DNA of 64,000 bases. It comes from Ganoderma boninense (lineage: Eukaryota > Basidiomycota > Agaricomycetes > Polyporales > Polyporaceae). Location: assembly GCA_002900995.3 (NCBI GenBank), contig CM035315.1:2263826-2327825 (forward strand), read 5' to 3'. Shown piece after piece: positions 46,385 through 57,016 of this stretch (positions are counted from its first letter, which is position 1; each line of letters starts with the position of its first letter). The position numbers and the translations under genes were made by a program. The notes below the pieces were generated by a model. The model worked only from the letters and a program-made list of their open reading frames with translations. It was not told the origin of the DNA and did not search any database.

Positions 46385-47566
46385 GGTAAGGCTGGAGGCG
46401 GAGGAGGGCGTTGACCTGGAGGATTCGAAGAGGGGAGGATGGCGTTGGGTCCATCGTTGGGCCTGCAAGCAACTTTTGTACTCTCCGACTGGATTACTGG
46501 CCTGCGACGGATACTAGTCAAGACGAGCAAGCAAAAAGCGGATATGCAGTAGAAGGATATCACACGTACCGCGCTGTGTCCACTTCCAAGCAGAAAAGCA
46601 TGGGCGTAGATAGACACCGGATAGCCGTTTCATCTCTCTCAGCCCGAGTCCGAGAGATGAGATTCTTGTAAGTTCAGGGCAGCCAGGGTGTGTGGACGAT
46701 GGTGGATAACCGAGGGGGGATATGTAGACGATATCCCCCACATGGCTAACCTTCAGTCTTCCACGGCAATCGCGGGTCAGGCTATTTGGGATAGCCATGG
46801 TTCCGACTCTGCTCAGGTTTAAGATGCACGAGGAATGCGGTCTGTGCGCTCACGATACCCCAGAGTAGAAGGGCCCCGGATGACTGAGCAAGGGAGACAA
46901 GATATCCAGAGGATATTCAACGACCGTCTAATGGTACGGATTTCACCCGTTGGATAGACATTTCATCTCGCAAAGAAAAGTAAGCTGCTCTGAAGTCAAA
47001 GAGAAGGTATGGATGCTCCACCTTTGTGCGTTGTTTCAAGGGACTCGATGCGGTGCAGGATGCGTCGGGGGAAGTTGGTGACAACATGTCACATGGACGT
47101 TTGAAAATGCGTGCGCGTGCAGGCTTGCTCAGGCTCCGATCCAGGCCATCCGAGTCCGTAGGTTGTGATGAGATATAGGTCAGCACTCGGAATGGGAAGT
47201 TGTCGCCGAGTCCGATTCCCATGTCGTGCTGTGACGGGGGAGAAACCAAGATGCACGACAATGCCGCCGGCCGGTGAACATGATTAAAGCGCGCCTTGAG
47301 GTTCACCTAGCACTGGTGATCGCCACTGGAGAGCCAGAATCGGGGCTGAAGAGGAGAAGAGGAGAAGGGGAGAAAGGACGGTAATTTAGATGTTCAATTA
47401 TGAGACAGTTTCACGAACCTCAGAAGGTCAACCTGAGTCTTGAGACTAAGCGTAACTTGAACTAGGCAGGCTCTGAAGAGTGCGGCGTGCGCGGAACTTC
47501 TTCACCGGATTTGTCTCAGCCGCGTCAGTCGATCCTACTATATGTCGAAGCGCGAAAGCCCCTCAT
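46385..47566. other. Intergenic, nothing recognised
   Basis: Minus-strand frame 46917-47306 is open but unfamiliar and lacks splice support. No repeat seen. Confidence 0.35.
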
Positions 47567-47638
47567 AGCAACTTGACGCAGTGGAAGCGTGCAGGGCTCA
47601 TAACCCTGAAGTCCCTGGATCGAAACCAGGAGTTGCTA
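47567..47638 (+). tRNA. Initiator tRNA-Met (CAT)
   Basis: Complete cloverleaf. The acceptor stem AGCAACT/AGTTGCT has 7 pairs and discriminator A. The D stem is ACGC/GCGT, and the anticodon stem has GGG/CCC around CTCATAA (anticodon CAT). The T stem CCTGG/CCAGG encloses ATCGAAA. The A1:U72 pair, the three G:C pairs in the anticodon stem and A at the start of the T loop are hallmarks of eukaryotic initiator tRNA. No intron. A T-rich terminator begins about 14 bp downstream. Confidence 0.96.
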
Positions 47639-48945
47639 ACGAAGTTGCTCATTTTATATTTTTGACACCACGCTCAGGATTTTCCCTCACATTGATCAAA
47701 TTGATTGCGATTGTATGCATAGGCAGCTTGTACTTACTATGGCTCCCCGGGAAGTGAATAAAGTTTGGTTGTAGGAGGTCTGGAAGGCGCAGTTTTGGCC
47801 ATGCAGCCCTTAAACTTCGTATTGTGATACATTGGGTCGTCCTCTATTAGAATATCAACTTTTGGTAGCGAGAGCATGGGCGGGAGAGGCGTCGGAGCAT
47901 TTCCGGTCTCCGGAGGGCGTTTGCACCATGTAATGAATAAACTGATGTGGCGTGGTGGCGCTTCTGTTCATTTGCTCAAGTCCTCCCTGTTGTCCCTGTC
48001 TAAGAACAAATCGGGTGGCGAGGTTGCACTTAATGTGAACTATACCACCTTCCTAGCAAAACACCGCGCAGATTTGCAGGGATTCTGAGCCAGGATCTGT
48101 CGGATTCTGTCCATCAGGCGCCCAAAATTGCTTACACCCACGCTCGAAAACACCAAGTTACTTGAATATCTAGCGAACAACTCATCTCTCTCGCTTCAAA
48201 CTTGGCAGAACTAATGATACCATCATTATCCACATATATTCCAAGTTTGAGGTCCCAAATCGCAGAGGAGAGGCGTCTAGAGCATTTATTCATTACCTGA
48301 GGAATTATTCACTTCCCAGGGAACCATAGTAGCCTTCAATCTTTCAGCCTTTGCTCATTGAGCTCGCTTACGAATGGCGCTCAAGAACCGGCAGTGCTGT
48401 CGGTCCCCATGAATATTCACACGGCCCTTCTCTCGTTTCCTTTGATCTGCCCCACTGTGATGCTACTTACGATGTCTATGCCTGAGTCAAATGCCATCTT
48501 GACCGAGTCGAACGTCTGACTAGTACTGTGGGTATGTGAATGAAGCGGACTCTATTATCACCGTCGTTCGTACTACTAAGCGTACATATGCGCCTACAAC
48601 TCACTCGATAAGGATTTTTCCTAGGCCTCCGAACATTCGAGTTCACGTCTATGGTACGGTCAACGTTGATAGGCTACAGTTAGCCTCTAAGGTCGGGCTT
48701 TGCGCGGGATCGTGGCACAATACTAACCGCAGCGGACGTCGAACCGCAAAATCGATCGAACGTTCGATACCTGGTCAGGCCTTCCCACTTCAGGGTTTTC
48801 CGCGGTTCCCATCTGCGGTATGGGTCAGCAGGCTCTGTACACCCAAGATCTAGGAGCATGCTTTCCCATGAATCCTGGGACTCATGGTGCCTACACGGTC
48901 GATATGCTTGGGCCTCCGACTGTAAGTCAGTGCCCATTCTCTCAC
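47639..48945. other. AT-richer spacer with an imperfect inverted repeat
   Basis: A segment near 47735-47762 (containing GGGAAGTGAATAA) recurs inverted near 48305-48332 with a few mismatches, about 540 bp apart. It may be the ends of a small non-autonomous element. No gene is recognised. Confidence 0.35.
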
Positions 48946-49102
48946 ATGCTTATCCAGCTTCCGGACGAGCAGCTCACCAGTGTTTTGTGTGGTATTGTGG
49001 TGCTTGTAGCCGTATGGCGACCTCGCTGCCTCTATCTCCCTGCCCTAAGCCGCTGCCGATAGTCGGTAACCTCTTCGACCTTCCCCACACGATGGCTAGG
49101 TG
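48946..49102 (+). pseudogene. Cytochrome P450 N-terminal fragment
   Basis: ATG at 48946 begins a membrane-anchor helix (LTSVLCGIVVLVAVW). After a one-base frame change comes the proline-rich hinge SPCPKPLPIVGNLFDLPHT, which fits the PPGPxPLPIIGNLxxxP block at the start of fungal microsomal P450s. No later P450 motif (I-helix, ExxR, haem-binding Cys) is visible downstream. It is a truncated, frameshifted fragment. Confidence 0.6.
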
Positions 49103-50228
49103 AGGGCTTACAAAGTCTCAGTGAAAAATACGGTATGTCGTCTATCCCGAAGCTGCATCCGACTGTATTTTGGCATCTTCGTCGTCCCCGGGTCCCTCAC
49201 AATCCGCATCCCCTTCTCTTCAGCCGATGGAGAGAAGGGAAGGCGTCCGAATGCGGCGCGCGACCACGGCAAGACTCCGTTCAGCATTTACCAGAGCCAG
49301 TGGAATGTGACGGTGCGCGGGACCTCGAGCGGCCCGACGTGATCCAGATGGCCCACTCCGAGGGCACGGCTTTCACCCCGTGGAACGTGCTCGCGGGAAG
49401 GAGAACATCCGTCGGACGCACAGGATGGCGCTCGCCAGGAGTCGGGCGAGAAGGGTGAGCTCGAGGCCTCAAGCCAAGATCGTCAATCCGCTGACGCGGT
49501 GTTGCAGACGCATGAGCGTAGGAGTGCGGACACTGGGAGCGCACCGAGACGGAACGCAACGTCGCGCGGGTGCTCGACGAGGTCGCGGTCTCGGTCGACG
49601 TGACCAGTATCCAGGGGGCTCACGGTACGTCGTCCGGCCATCCATCTATCAACGTTGTCAGGCAGAGAGGCTGACTTCGAGTCCCGTGCTGTCCGTCTTC
49701 CCCCATCGACCACTCGACCCTCGAACCTCGAGGCGCACATCCGCAGGATTGAGAACACGGTGCCATTCGCAGCCGGCGTGCCGCACGATCTCGCGGTGAA
49801 TTTGCAACCAGGCGTATATCCTGCCTGGAGGATCCAGTGTGAGGCCCAGGGGGCACGACACTTCTAGGGCCACGGGACCTTCTATAACGTTGGCTTTGCG
49901 AATGGTGGACAGTCTGATTTGTGGCCTATTAGCCGGGCGGTCTGTCCGGGAAAGTCTAACTGAGGCCGAGGATTGCCGGACCCGGGCACCATGCAGCGCG
50001 CCTGAGTTTGTCCAAGGCCCACCACGCCTGGACCACATCTGCACAGACTTACTACGGAAGTGTGGTACAGAACTGATGCAACGTGCAGTTCCTGGGCACT
50101 CGAAGTCAGGTGCAATGCTCCGTTATAAATATCCTGACCTCTTGTTCGCACTTAGGCTCTCACCTCGAGCTCAGCTGCCCTTGTGATCCCTCCCCCCCCC
50201 CCCTGCAGATCCTCCCCTACTCAGATCA
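49103..50228. other. No gene recognised
   Basis: Frames are open on both strands but mirror each other in composition. A C-run (ten C) occurs just before the gene copy at 50229. Confidence 0.35.
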
Positions 50229-50981
50229 ATGGCCTGCTCCACTTCCGAGTTTACCATCAGTGACTTGGCGAAGGCCGTTCCCCTCGGTGAATGCAGGTAC
50301 CTTCCGGTCAGTACCCCCACCCTTCCCGAACACCAGAATGGCCACATACCGATTGCCTCTGACATGATCCACGATGTAAGTTCGGACTAACTATTTATGT
50401 TAGGGGGCTAGAGTTATGTTCTGACCCGTCGTGGAACTTGTGGGAGATCCTTCAAAAGCCATATGTCAACGGCACTGGCAGGGATAAGGACGCCAAGTTG
50501 CGCATTGCGTACTTCCCAAGCGGGTTTACAGTCGGAAAGGTGCTCTCAAAGGACCTCAGCGAAGTCTCGGACCCCGACGGCGATGTTGCCTCCGTTTTTG
50601 ATGAATTCTGTCCTAATAAGACGGCTTTGCGTGTCAAGGTGCGTGTTCGTAGGGCGCGCCCTGTTTTGCCACTCACTGTCCTTCCTCCTCACAGTTTTGC
50701 GAGCCCGGCCTACGGCGAGAAGGTCCACATGAAGCAGCAGCGGACACCTCCAACAAGAAGAACGTTTGCCGAGTTCGCCGCTAAGGGGATCCTTGTGCGT
50801 AGATGCAGTTTCAACAACGTTGCAAGTGATAGGTGCTGACTGGTTGACACAGGCCCGCCTCCCTAACTTTCCGTACACTGTGAACCAGATCAGAGTGCTC
50901 AGCATCGATGTGCGCTCGAGGGGGACCGTGCAGCCTCGGATCTTCGTTGCATCCGACGTGATGCAGACCCAGGTTCAGTAA
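50229..50981 (+). pseudogene. Broken paralogue of the 182-residue gene (inverted copy)
   Basis: Starts MACSTSEFTISDLAKAVP and shares the core QKPYVNGTG, SEVSDPDGDVASVFDEF and the ending QPRIFVASDVMQTQVQ with 45643-46384. In exon 3 the sequence around 50703-50710 has one base more than the partner, which breaks the frame if the phase-0 intron before it is spliced as in the partner. If that intron is retained the frame stays open, so a divergent product is not excluded. Confidence 0.6.
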
Positions 50982-51310
50982 GGACACCATCCTCGGCTGA
51001 GCCCTCTTCAAGTTTGCAGGGCCTGGTGCATTGGGACGGCATCTAGAGAATAATTGGTCGTGCGATGTTGACTGTGCCTCGGTTCCCGTAGTACCTACGT
51101 CCTCGCTGCGGACATTTCTGAGCATACAGTCCTTCTTGCGTGTATTCCGCATTCTTGGCCTCGCGCACTCCGTCTTTCGCCTGCTTTGCCATACTCAGTC
51201 CTCAATAGATGATGATCTGTATTGGCACTACCGATTCTTGATTCTTGTATCAGTGCTATCTTACACAGACTCTTGCTCTGTCCTTCTACTGTTTGGCGTC
51301 CGTGGACCGT
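50450..51310 (+). repeat. Inverted duplication, arm 2
   Basis: Matches the reverse complement of 45325-46176, including about 300 bp past the stop codon. Confidence 0.85.
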
Positions 51311-51779
51311 GGACCATCATCGCCGTACCCGACGTGCACCCCCGCACCAAGCGCCGACGCCTCTTCGAATCATCACCAGGCTGGAAAGACGCATATAAGA
51401 TGAAGTCGTGGAGGCGACCGAGCCGCCAGCAGAGGAGCCCGACGCGGGGTTAGTTCTCGGACACCAGCTAGCTACCGTTGTGACGATTGCCTAGCAAGTG
51501 TGGGTCGCGGAGGTTGCACATGAGAAGCGTGATGAGCGAGCCTGATATGCTAGTCGCGCACCGTGGCTAGCACCGAGCTCGACGTGGACAGATGGAGCAG
51601 ATGAGAACATGGGACGCCAATGCCTCAGTAGACGGGGATGTGGCCTCGCGTTTCCGCCCCTGGATAATCCGTGATGGTGCTTGGCTCATACAACGCCGCG
51701 GCGTGCGGTACCTGTTGAAGTTACTGTACAGTGTATTCTCTGCTGAACATGTTCGCATTTTCGCCTCATTCATTTCCAA

Positions 51780-52953
51780 GATCCAACAGATCTCCTCACA
51801 CGGCCCCAAGAACACAAAGTCCGCAAACCCGTCCCGGTCACTCCTCTCCACGTTGAAAATGGCACCGCGACCGTCCCGCCCCGCTCCTTCGCCGTCACCG
51901 CGAACGTCGCAGCCGGGTGCACCTGCAACCATCCGACAACGTCAGCCACCCTCGCACTCTCCTCGGACTCGGACGACAGCAACGTACGAGAGCAGACGTG
52001 CCGACGACCATGATGACGTCCGCGCCCTCCACCACGCACACGACCTCCGCAATCCGGTGCGGCACCTCCGTGAACCACACGATGTCCGGCCGCAGGAGTG
52101 ACCCGCACCGCACGCACCGCAGCAGGTCCCGCACCGCAATCTCCGGCTCGCCCTCTCCGTGCGCCTCCTGCGCCACCCCAGCGACTCGCGCGGCCGCCCA
52201 CGCGCGTGCTTCCGCTGCGCTGCGTTTGGGGGGGCGTCGACGACGAGCTCGGTGCCGGCGAGCACGGGGCAGAGGGGCATCGTGAGGTCTAGCGCGCGGT
52301 GCCTGCACGCGTAGTCGGTGCAGCGCACGCCCGCGACGTGCCCATGCATCTCGAGCAGGAGCGGGTCCTGCCGAGTCGACTCTGCGTCGTCCGAGTCGTG
52401 GAGGGGGCGTCAGCGTATGCGCGGTCGATGTTCTGCGTGATGACGGTGAAGGCGGTGGCGTGCGGCGCGAGCGGGCGGCGCGAGCTCGAGGACGGGAGAG
52501 TGAGGCGGGCGAGGGCGGAGTGTGCGGCGTTTGGCGAGGCGGTGAGCATCCTGGAGATGAAGGGAGAGAGAGAGGTGAGTTGCTAGCCATATGGCGAGGA
52601 AGGGGGACCGGGGGGGGGTGGCTAGCGCTGTGACATGCGTACATTGTCCGGAGGTAGTGGTTATACTGCTATATCCGGCACGGGTCGTCGATGAATGCGG
52701 CCTTGGTCGAGAGCTTGAAGACGTCGTGGCCGCGCCATGGGGCTCCTTGTGAGTGCCCGCGCCACGTTGTCGTGCCTGCCCATTATTCGAGTTGAGGTCG
52801 TGAATTTGTGGTTGATGCATGTTGTACGATTATTAGCAAGTTCATGCTCGCTGCTCACCAGACGTGACTGAGAGACCGGCCCCAGCGAGCACGACTATGG
52901 CGCTTGGATCGTGCCAATATTGCACGGAAGGCTTCGATGTCCTTGCCGAGCAT
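51780..52953 (-). pseudogene. Sir2-family NAD-dependent deacylase (SIRT5-like), frameshifted
   Basis: On the minus strand the Sir2 motifs appear in order but in changing frames. They are: KDIEAFRAILARSKR with VVLAGAGLSVTSG (Rossmann glycines); WRGHDVFKLSTKAAF; FTVITQNID; a catalytic-histidine block EMHGHVAGVRC; the zinc-site region LLRCVRCGSLLRPDIVWF; VVGTSALV; HPAATFAVTAKERGGTVAV; FNVERSDRD; and VFLGPCEE. At the first motif one extra C (near 52903) shifts the frame. An in-frame stop lies in the DPCRI block, and more shifts follow in the GC-rich middle. Some changes could be introns, but not all. Full-length family members are about 270-310 residues, so the whole gene is present but dead. Confidence 0.7.
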
Positions 52954-54340
52954 TGTCGACGACGGTGCCGACTGTTGCATTCTCCTTGATACCTATAGGT
53001 GAGTGCGTTGCGTAAGTGGCAGCGGTAGGCCGAATGGTGGTGGCCCAGAGAGAGAATGAGTACGACGCTCGAGTCCAAATCCTTACCAATATGGCGTCCA
53101 GGCCGCTGCTACTATGAATTTATCATGAGTTAGGATATGAGATGCGGGCGCGTCTGAAGCAACTTAGTTGCGCCTTGCTCTGCTCTTACTCCCGCAGCTC
53201 CGGTGGCAGTACAGTTGATAGAGCATTAATATTGTTACTTACTGACTATCGCAGTCGACGTTCACGACTCGATCAAGACTCGACTCCGGCATTCTCCGAC
53301 AACGAAGCCATTGGACTTCAGATTTGCCTCGCCGCGCCGCCATTGGGACCAGCAACTCGAGGACTCAGGACGTGTCAGATACAATGAAATCAACTCTTGT
53401 GGATCACTCCTTACCGAGTCGACGTAGCAACATAACATAGTGTCACTTCTATATCTTCGAAGCCATGATCCTAAGTTGAAGCGAGTCCGATAACGTGCAA
53501 CTTTTGTGATCATGATCTAGGACCCATCGAAACTCCTAGGTGCTCGTGTCCAAGATTGAACGGATGCAATGAGGTAAGTAGTGTTAGTACTTAGGGTATA
53601 CGGGGGATTGATCACTTTTCAGGCCCACCTGCGATCACCAACACCACATGCAGGAGCAGTGGTTCCGCACCATCTGTGGCGCGTGGTCGTTGTCGTTTGA
53701 GAGTTGCAGGGTGTGCGGGGGCGTATCGAGTATGAACACCCCTGCAGATGCTACAGTGTAGAAGGTGCAAGAGAGATCTCGTCCCTGATGACTGTACGAT
53801 GATGGCAGAGGAGACCCATCATCGGCGCTTGCGATGCCAAGTTAGGCGGAGTGGATCGGGCGTGGGATCGGCAAGCCAAAGTCGGCTGTCGGATGACGTC
53901 TTTCGTGGAGTTTAGAAGGTGGTGCGAAGGATGTGCTTCCTCTTGTCATGGAGACTCCGCCTTGTGGCTGTTGCGCGAGCTCCAAGGCTCCACCGTAAAC
54001 TACTCCTACAAAGGCCCCTTCCACGACACACCGTTATGCATGCGAACCACGCACCGAGAACCACTGCGAAAATCAGTGCGGCGACGCTTCCAGATTGCCG
54101 AAAACGCACAGCCCAGCTGATCAAGCCTTCTCGCCGTGTGGTGGGAAGCGCAGGCAGGGGTATAACAGGGTATAACTTCGCGAGGAGGAGCGACAAGGGC
54201 AGGCCCCACAAGTATACAGTACTTACAGGCACGGTCTGCTACTTTTGTCCTTGCTTTTGCGTCGGAGACGATCGATCGTGGGTCGTGGCTGGCAGCTGGC
54301 GCCATCCCGGACGTGACGCATTTTCCTTCCATTCATACTT
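52954..54340. other. No gene recognised
   Basis: Includes a 5' flank of the sirtuin relic and unrelated sequence. No frame is convincing. Confidence 0.35.
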
Positions 54341-54348
54341 TTTATAAC
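54341..54348 (+). promoter_or_regulatory. TATA-like element upstream of the CSC1-type fragment
   Basis: TTTATAAC followed by a pyrimidine-rich leader of about 110 nt up to the split start codon, a common layout of basidiomycete core promoters. Confidence 0.45.
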
Positions 54349-54458
54349 CTTATCGCTCTTGTTCTCCTACCCCCACCTCCGCCGCTCCTTGATCCTCTCA
54401 ACTTTCCTATCCACACCCTTCCCCTCGCTTCCTCGACGCCCACCCTCACGACCCCACC

Positions 54459-54678
54459 ATGTACGTCCTCTCTTCCAGCGTAGCGGCGCGCACAGCCGGA
54501 TCTCACGCCTTGATTGCAGGTCGAACCTCGAGGGGGCGACGAGCGCGTCCACCGCGACCTTCGTCACCGCCCTCGTCTTCAACGCCGCCGTCTTCGGCAT
54601 CGAGCTTGGAATCTTCACCCTCGTCCGGCCCTTCTTCCCCGCCATCTACCAGCCCCGGACCTATATACCCCCAAAGAG
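54459..54678 (+). pseudogene. First exons of a CSC1/OSCA-type (RSN1-like) channel; split start codon
   Basis: AT at 54459-54460 is followed by a 59-nt GTACGT..GCAG intron, and exon 2 begins with G at 54520, so the start codon is interrupted. Exon 2 encodes SNLEGATSASTATFVTALVF, a long hydrophobic helix, and then IYQPRTYIPPK. This is the N-terminal helix and PRTY block of fungal osmosensitive calcium-permeable channels (RSN1/CSC1 family, ~850-1000 residues). A donor follows at 54679, but no later exon (second helix, cytosolic or DUF221 domain) can be found in the 1.4 kb before the gap. It is a 5' gene fragment unless the rest was lost in assembly. Confidence 0.55.
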
Positions 54679-56034
54679 GTGAGCCGTCTTCCTTTCTTTC
54701 GCGCGCGAGAAGAGGACATGGGTGGTTTGATGGTGTCTGTGTGTGGTCGAGGGCGGGTGGCTGCGTTGGAGATCGCCGTTTGGCGGGGTCGCGGATGTGG
54801 GAGGGGCGCTCCGAGGGCGCATCTCGGCGCTGCCGTGCGCATTTGAGATTGCGGCGGGGTCTGGGGTCGTCGGTGTTGTGTTCGCTGCTTTACAGTGCGT
54901 TCTCCTCCTCCCCACCTCCCTTGCTGTCTTGTCTACGGCGCACGACGTGTCTGTCGGGGCATTCCGTGTTCCGGTTCTCGGCACAACCAGCGAGCATGAA
55001 TAGAACATCTCAAGATGACACACTTCCATTCATGCCTGCTTAAGCGGCGACTTGTGCCATCGTTTGACGGATTCCATCCACGCTCTTATTCTTTTCATGA
55101 TTTTCAATGATCCCCGACGTAACACTGGCACCGCGTTGCGTTCATTTTTCTTGCTGCTTGCGTCGTGTTGCGTTGGTTTCTCCTGCTGCTTGCCTACGCC
55201 GTCTCGCGCGCGAGGAAAGCGGACAGGGGAAACGGGACAGGAGTTGTCCTAGCTGCCTCATGCTGTCCGCGGTGTCCCCCTACCCCTACCATTATCATCG
55301 CACCACTGTTGGCTGTGCAACACACGAGGCCGCGCGATGTTCTCCTTGGCGATTGTCAGCGCTTCTGGCTCCCTGCCAAGCCCCGCCATCCGTGAAGACG
55401 TCGCGAGGACGTGGCGTGCGTTTCGCCGCGCTAGCCTAACCTTTTAAGTAGGTTCGCAATCACTCTAGCAGTCATTTATGAACTACCTTGCCACAAGCGT
55501 GGAATTGGCATCGAGTTTAACCACTGATTCTACCTCAAGTGCCCGCGTATACTCCAGGTGGCCGTAGCCGTGAGAAGGCGCCGCTGGCGGTGATACGTGC
55601 TGAGCGGGTGTTTTTTCTTTTCATTCCTCACTTCTAATACCAAATGCGAGCGGGGACGATGCTCGAGCGAGACGCCATCATCTTTCGGTGGCAGAGCTAG
55701 GCTCTTCACTAGACACAGGAGAGCCTCGCGATTGTTCACCTGGTATGGATCGCGCAGCGGCTTGGTCGATACCGGTCCAACCGTCTCTCCCAAACAGACT
55801 TTTCGCCTGGACAGGTCATATGGAATGGAAGGAAAACCATGGACGGACTTTCATTCATGAAAGCGCATATGCCTTCGTGCCCGTGATTTCCGGGAAGTGC
55901 TCGACAATCTCACGTTGACGATCCTCGCCAATGATCCGTCGAGTTTCAGTATCTCACTGCTCCCGGTACTCTATGAAGAGTCCCTTGCCTGCCGCGAAGG
56001 CTGCACGAGGGCACTATGATCTTTAGATTTCTCC
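54679..56034. other. No gene recognised
   Basis: Frames are short or mirrored. Sequence after 55440 is unrelated to the channel family. Confidence 0.35.
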
Positions 56035-56128
56035 TCAGGCAGGCGTGTCAGATGTCATGGACGAGGTGGCAAAATGAGTAGCGCCAGCTGTGTCATGGGC
56101 GTCTTCGTTGGCGGGCGAAGGTGCAAGT

Positions 56129-56228
56129 NNNNNNNNNNNNNNNNNNNNNNNNNNNNNNNNNNNNNNNNNNNNNNNNNNNNNNNNNNNNNNNNNNNNNNNN
56201 NNNNNNNNNNNNNNNNNNNNNNNNNNNN
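56129..56228. other. Assembly gap (100 N)
   Basis: Second 100-N gap; it cuts the kinase gene on its right. Confidence 0.99.
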
Positions 56229-57016
56229 TCGTCTGCGACCTCGTTATCCTTCCAAGGAAGAGGAGGGATAACGCTGACTTGAACTGCCATGTGCCCCTGT
56301 AGTATGAATTTAGATCATCTTTCCCACCTTTCTTCAAGTCTCGGGCAAAAACGCCTCCCGACTTACAGTGCGATCTGGCTGTGTTGGATTTGCGAGGAGT
56401 AAACCAAGGTCCTCCCTTATACTTTGCTGAGATCCCAGTCGCAAAGCATTGGGCTCGAGAAACCGTGTTAGTTTTCCAATCAAATCTCATCAGAATGTTT
56501 CCAATGCTGATGTCACGATGGAGAATTCCCGCGTGCTCCCATGCCATGGCGTGTGCTAGAACACTCATGCATGTGAGCATTTGATTGTCAGCCAAGGTTA
56601 TAACAATCAACTTACCGTCAAAACCGCACCCCAGTATCAAACGAACCATTGATTGGAAGTTGTAAAACTTGTCCATGGAACACCGACCTCACGAAGGACT
56701 AGTCGGTAGTGGGCACGGACAACAGGTGACCCATGACCCTGGACAGGTGGGATATGGGCATGCACGCGAGTTGTCTGGATAGTAGTGTGGTCGCCAACTG
56801 GGAGCGTGAGGTCGCCACCGCATAGAACAGTAGGGAAGTACTCGGTGCTCTTCTTCTTTGCATTGAGCTCCCTGTACAGACGCGCGTAAACTTCATGTTC
56901 AGGGCGTGTACGACCATCGACAACGGGGCGCCAGGAGTCCTTGAGAAAACAGTGTGTTTTCTCCACAGGATCAAACGCAATATATCCTCTGGTGCAGCGC
57001 CCGACAAGTGCATCAC
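56229..57016 (-). pseudogene. FunK1-type fungal protein kinase, partial
   Basis: Reading leftward from 57016: VGRCTRGYIAFDPVEK and FLKDSWRPVVDGRTRPEHEVY (nucleotide-binding lobe, lysine in FLKDSW), FPTVLCGGDL, VRAHYRLVLREVG, then AWEHAGILHRDISIGNIL (catalytic loop HRD-x4-N) and GTWQFKSALSLL (activation-segment end). These are the FunK1 signatures in order, over several short introns. The C-lobe would continue into the gap. No frame-breaking change is certain, so it may be a functional gene truncated only by the assembly. FunK1 kinases are expanded in mushrooms; their substrates are unknown. Confidence 0.65.

Noticed and set aside
47735..48332. Defined MITE between the imperfect inverted repeats
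   Set aside because: The arms match over only about 28 bp with mismatches and no target duplication was visible.
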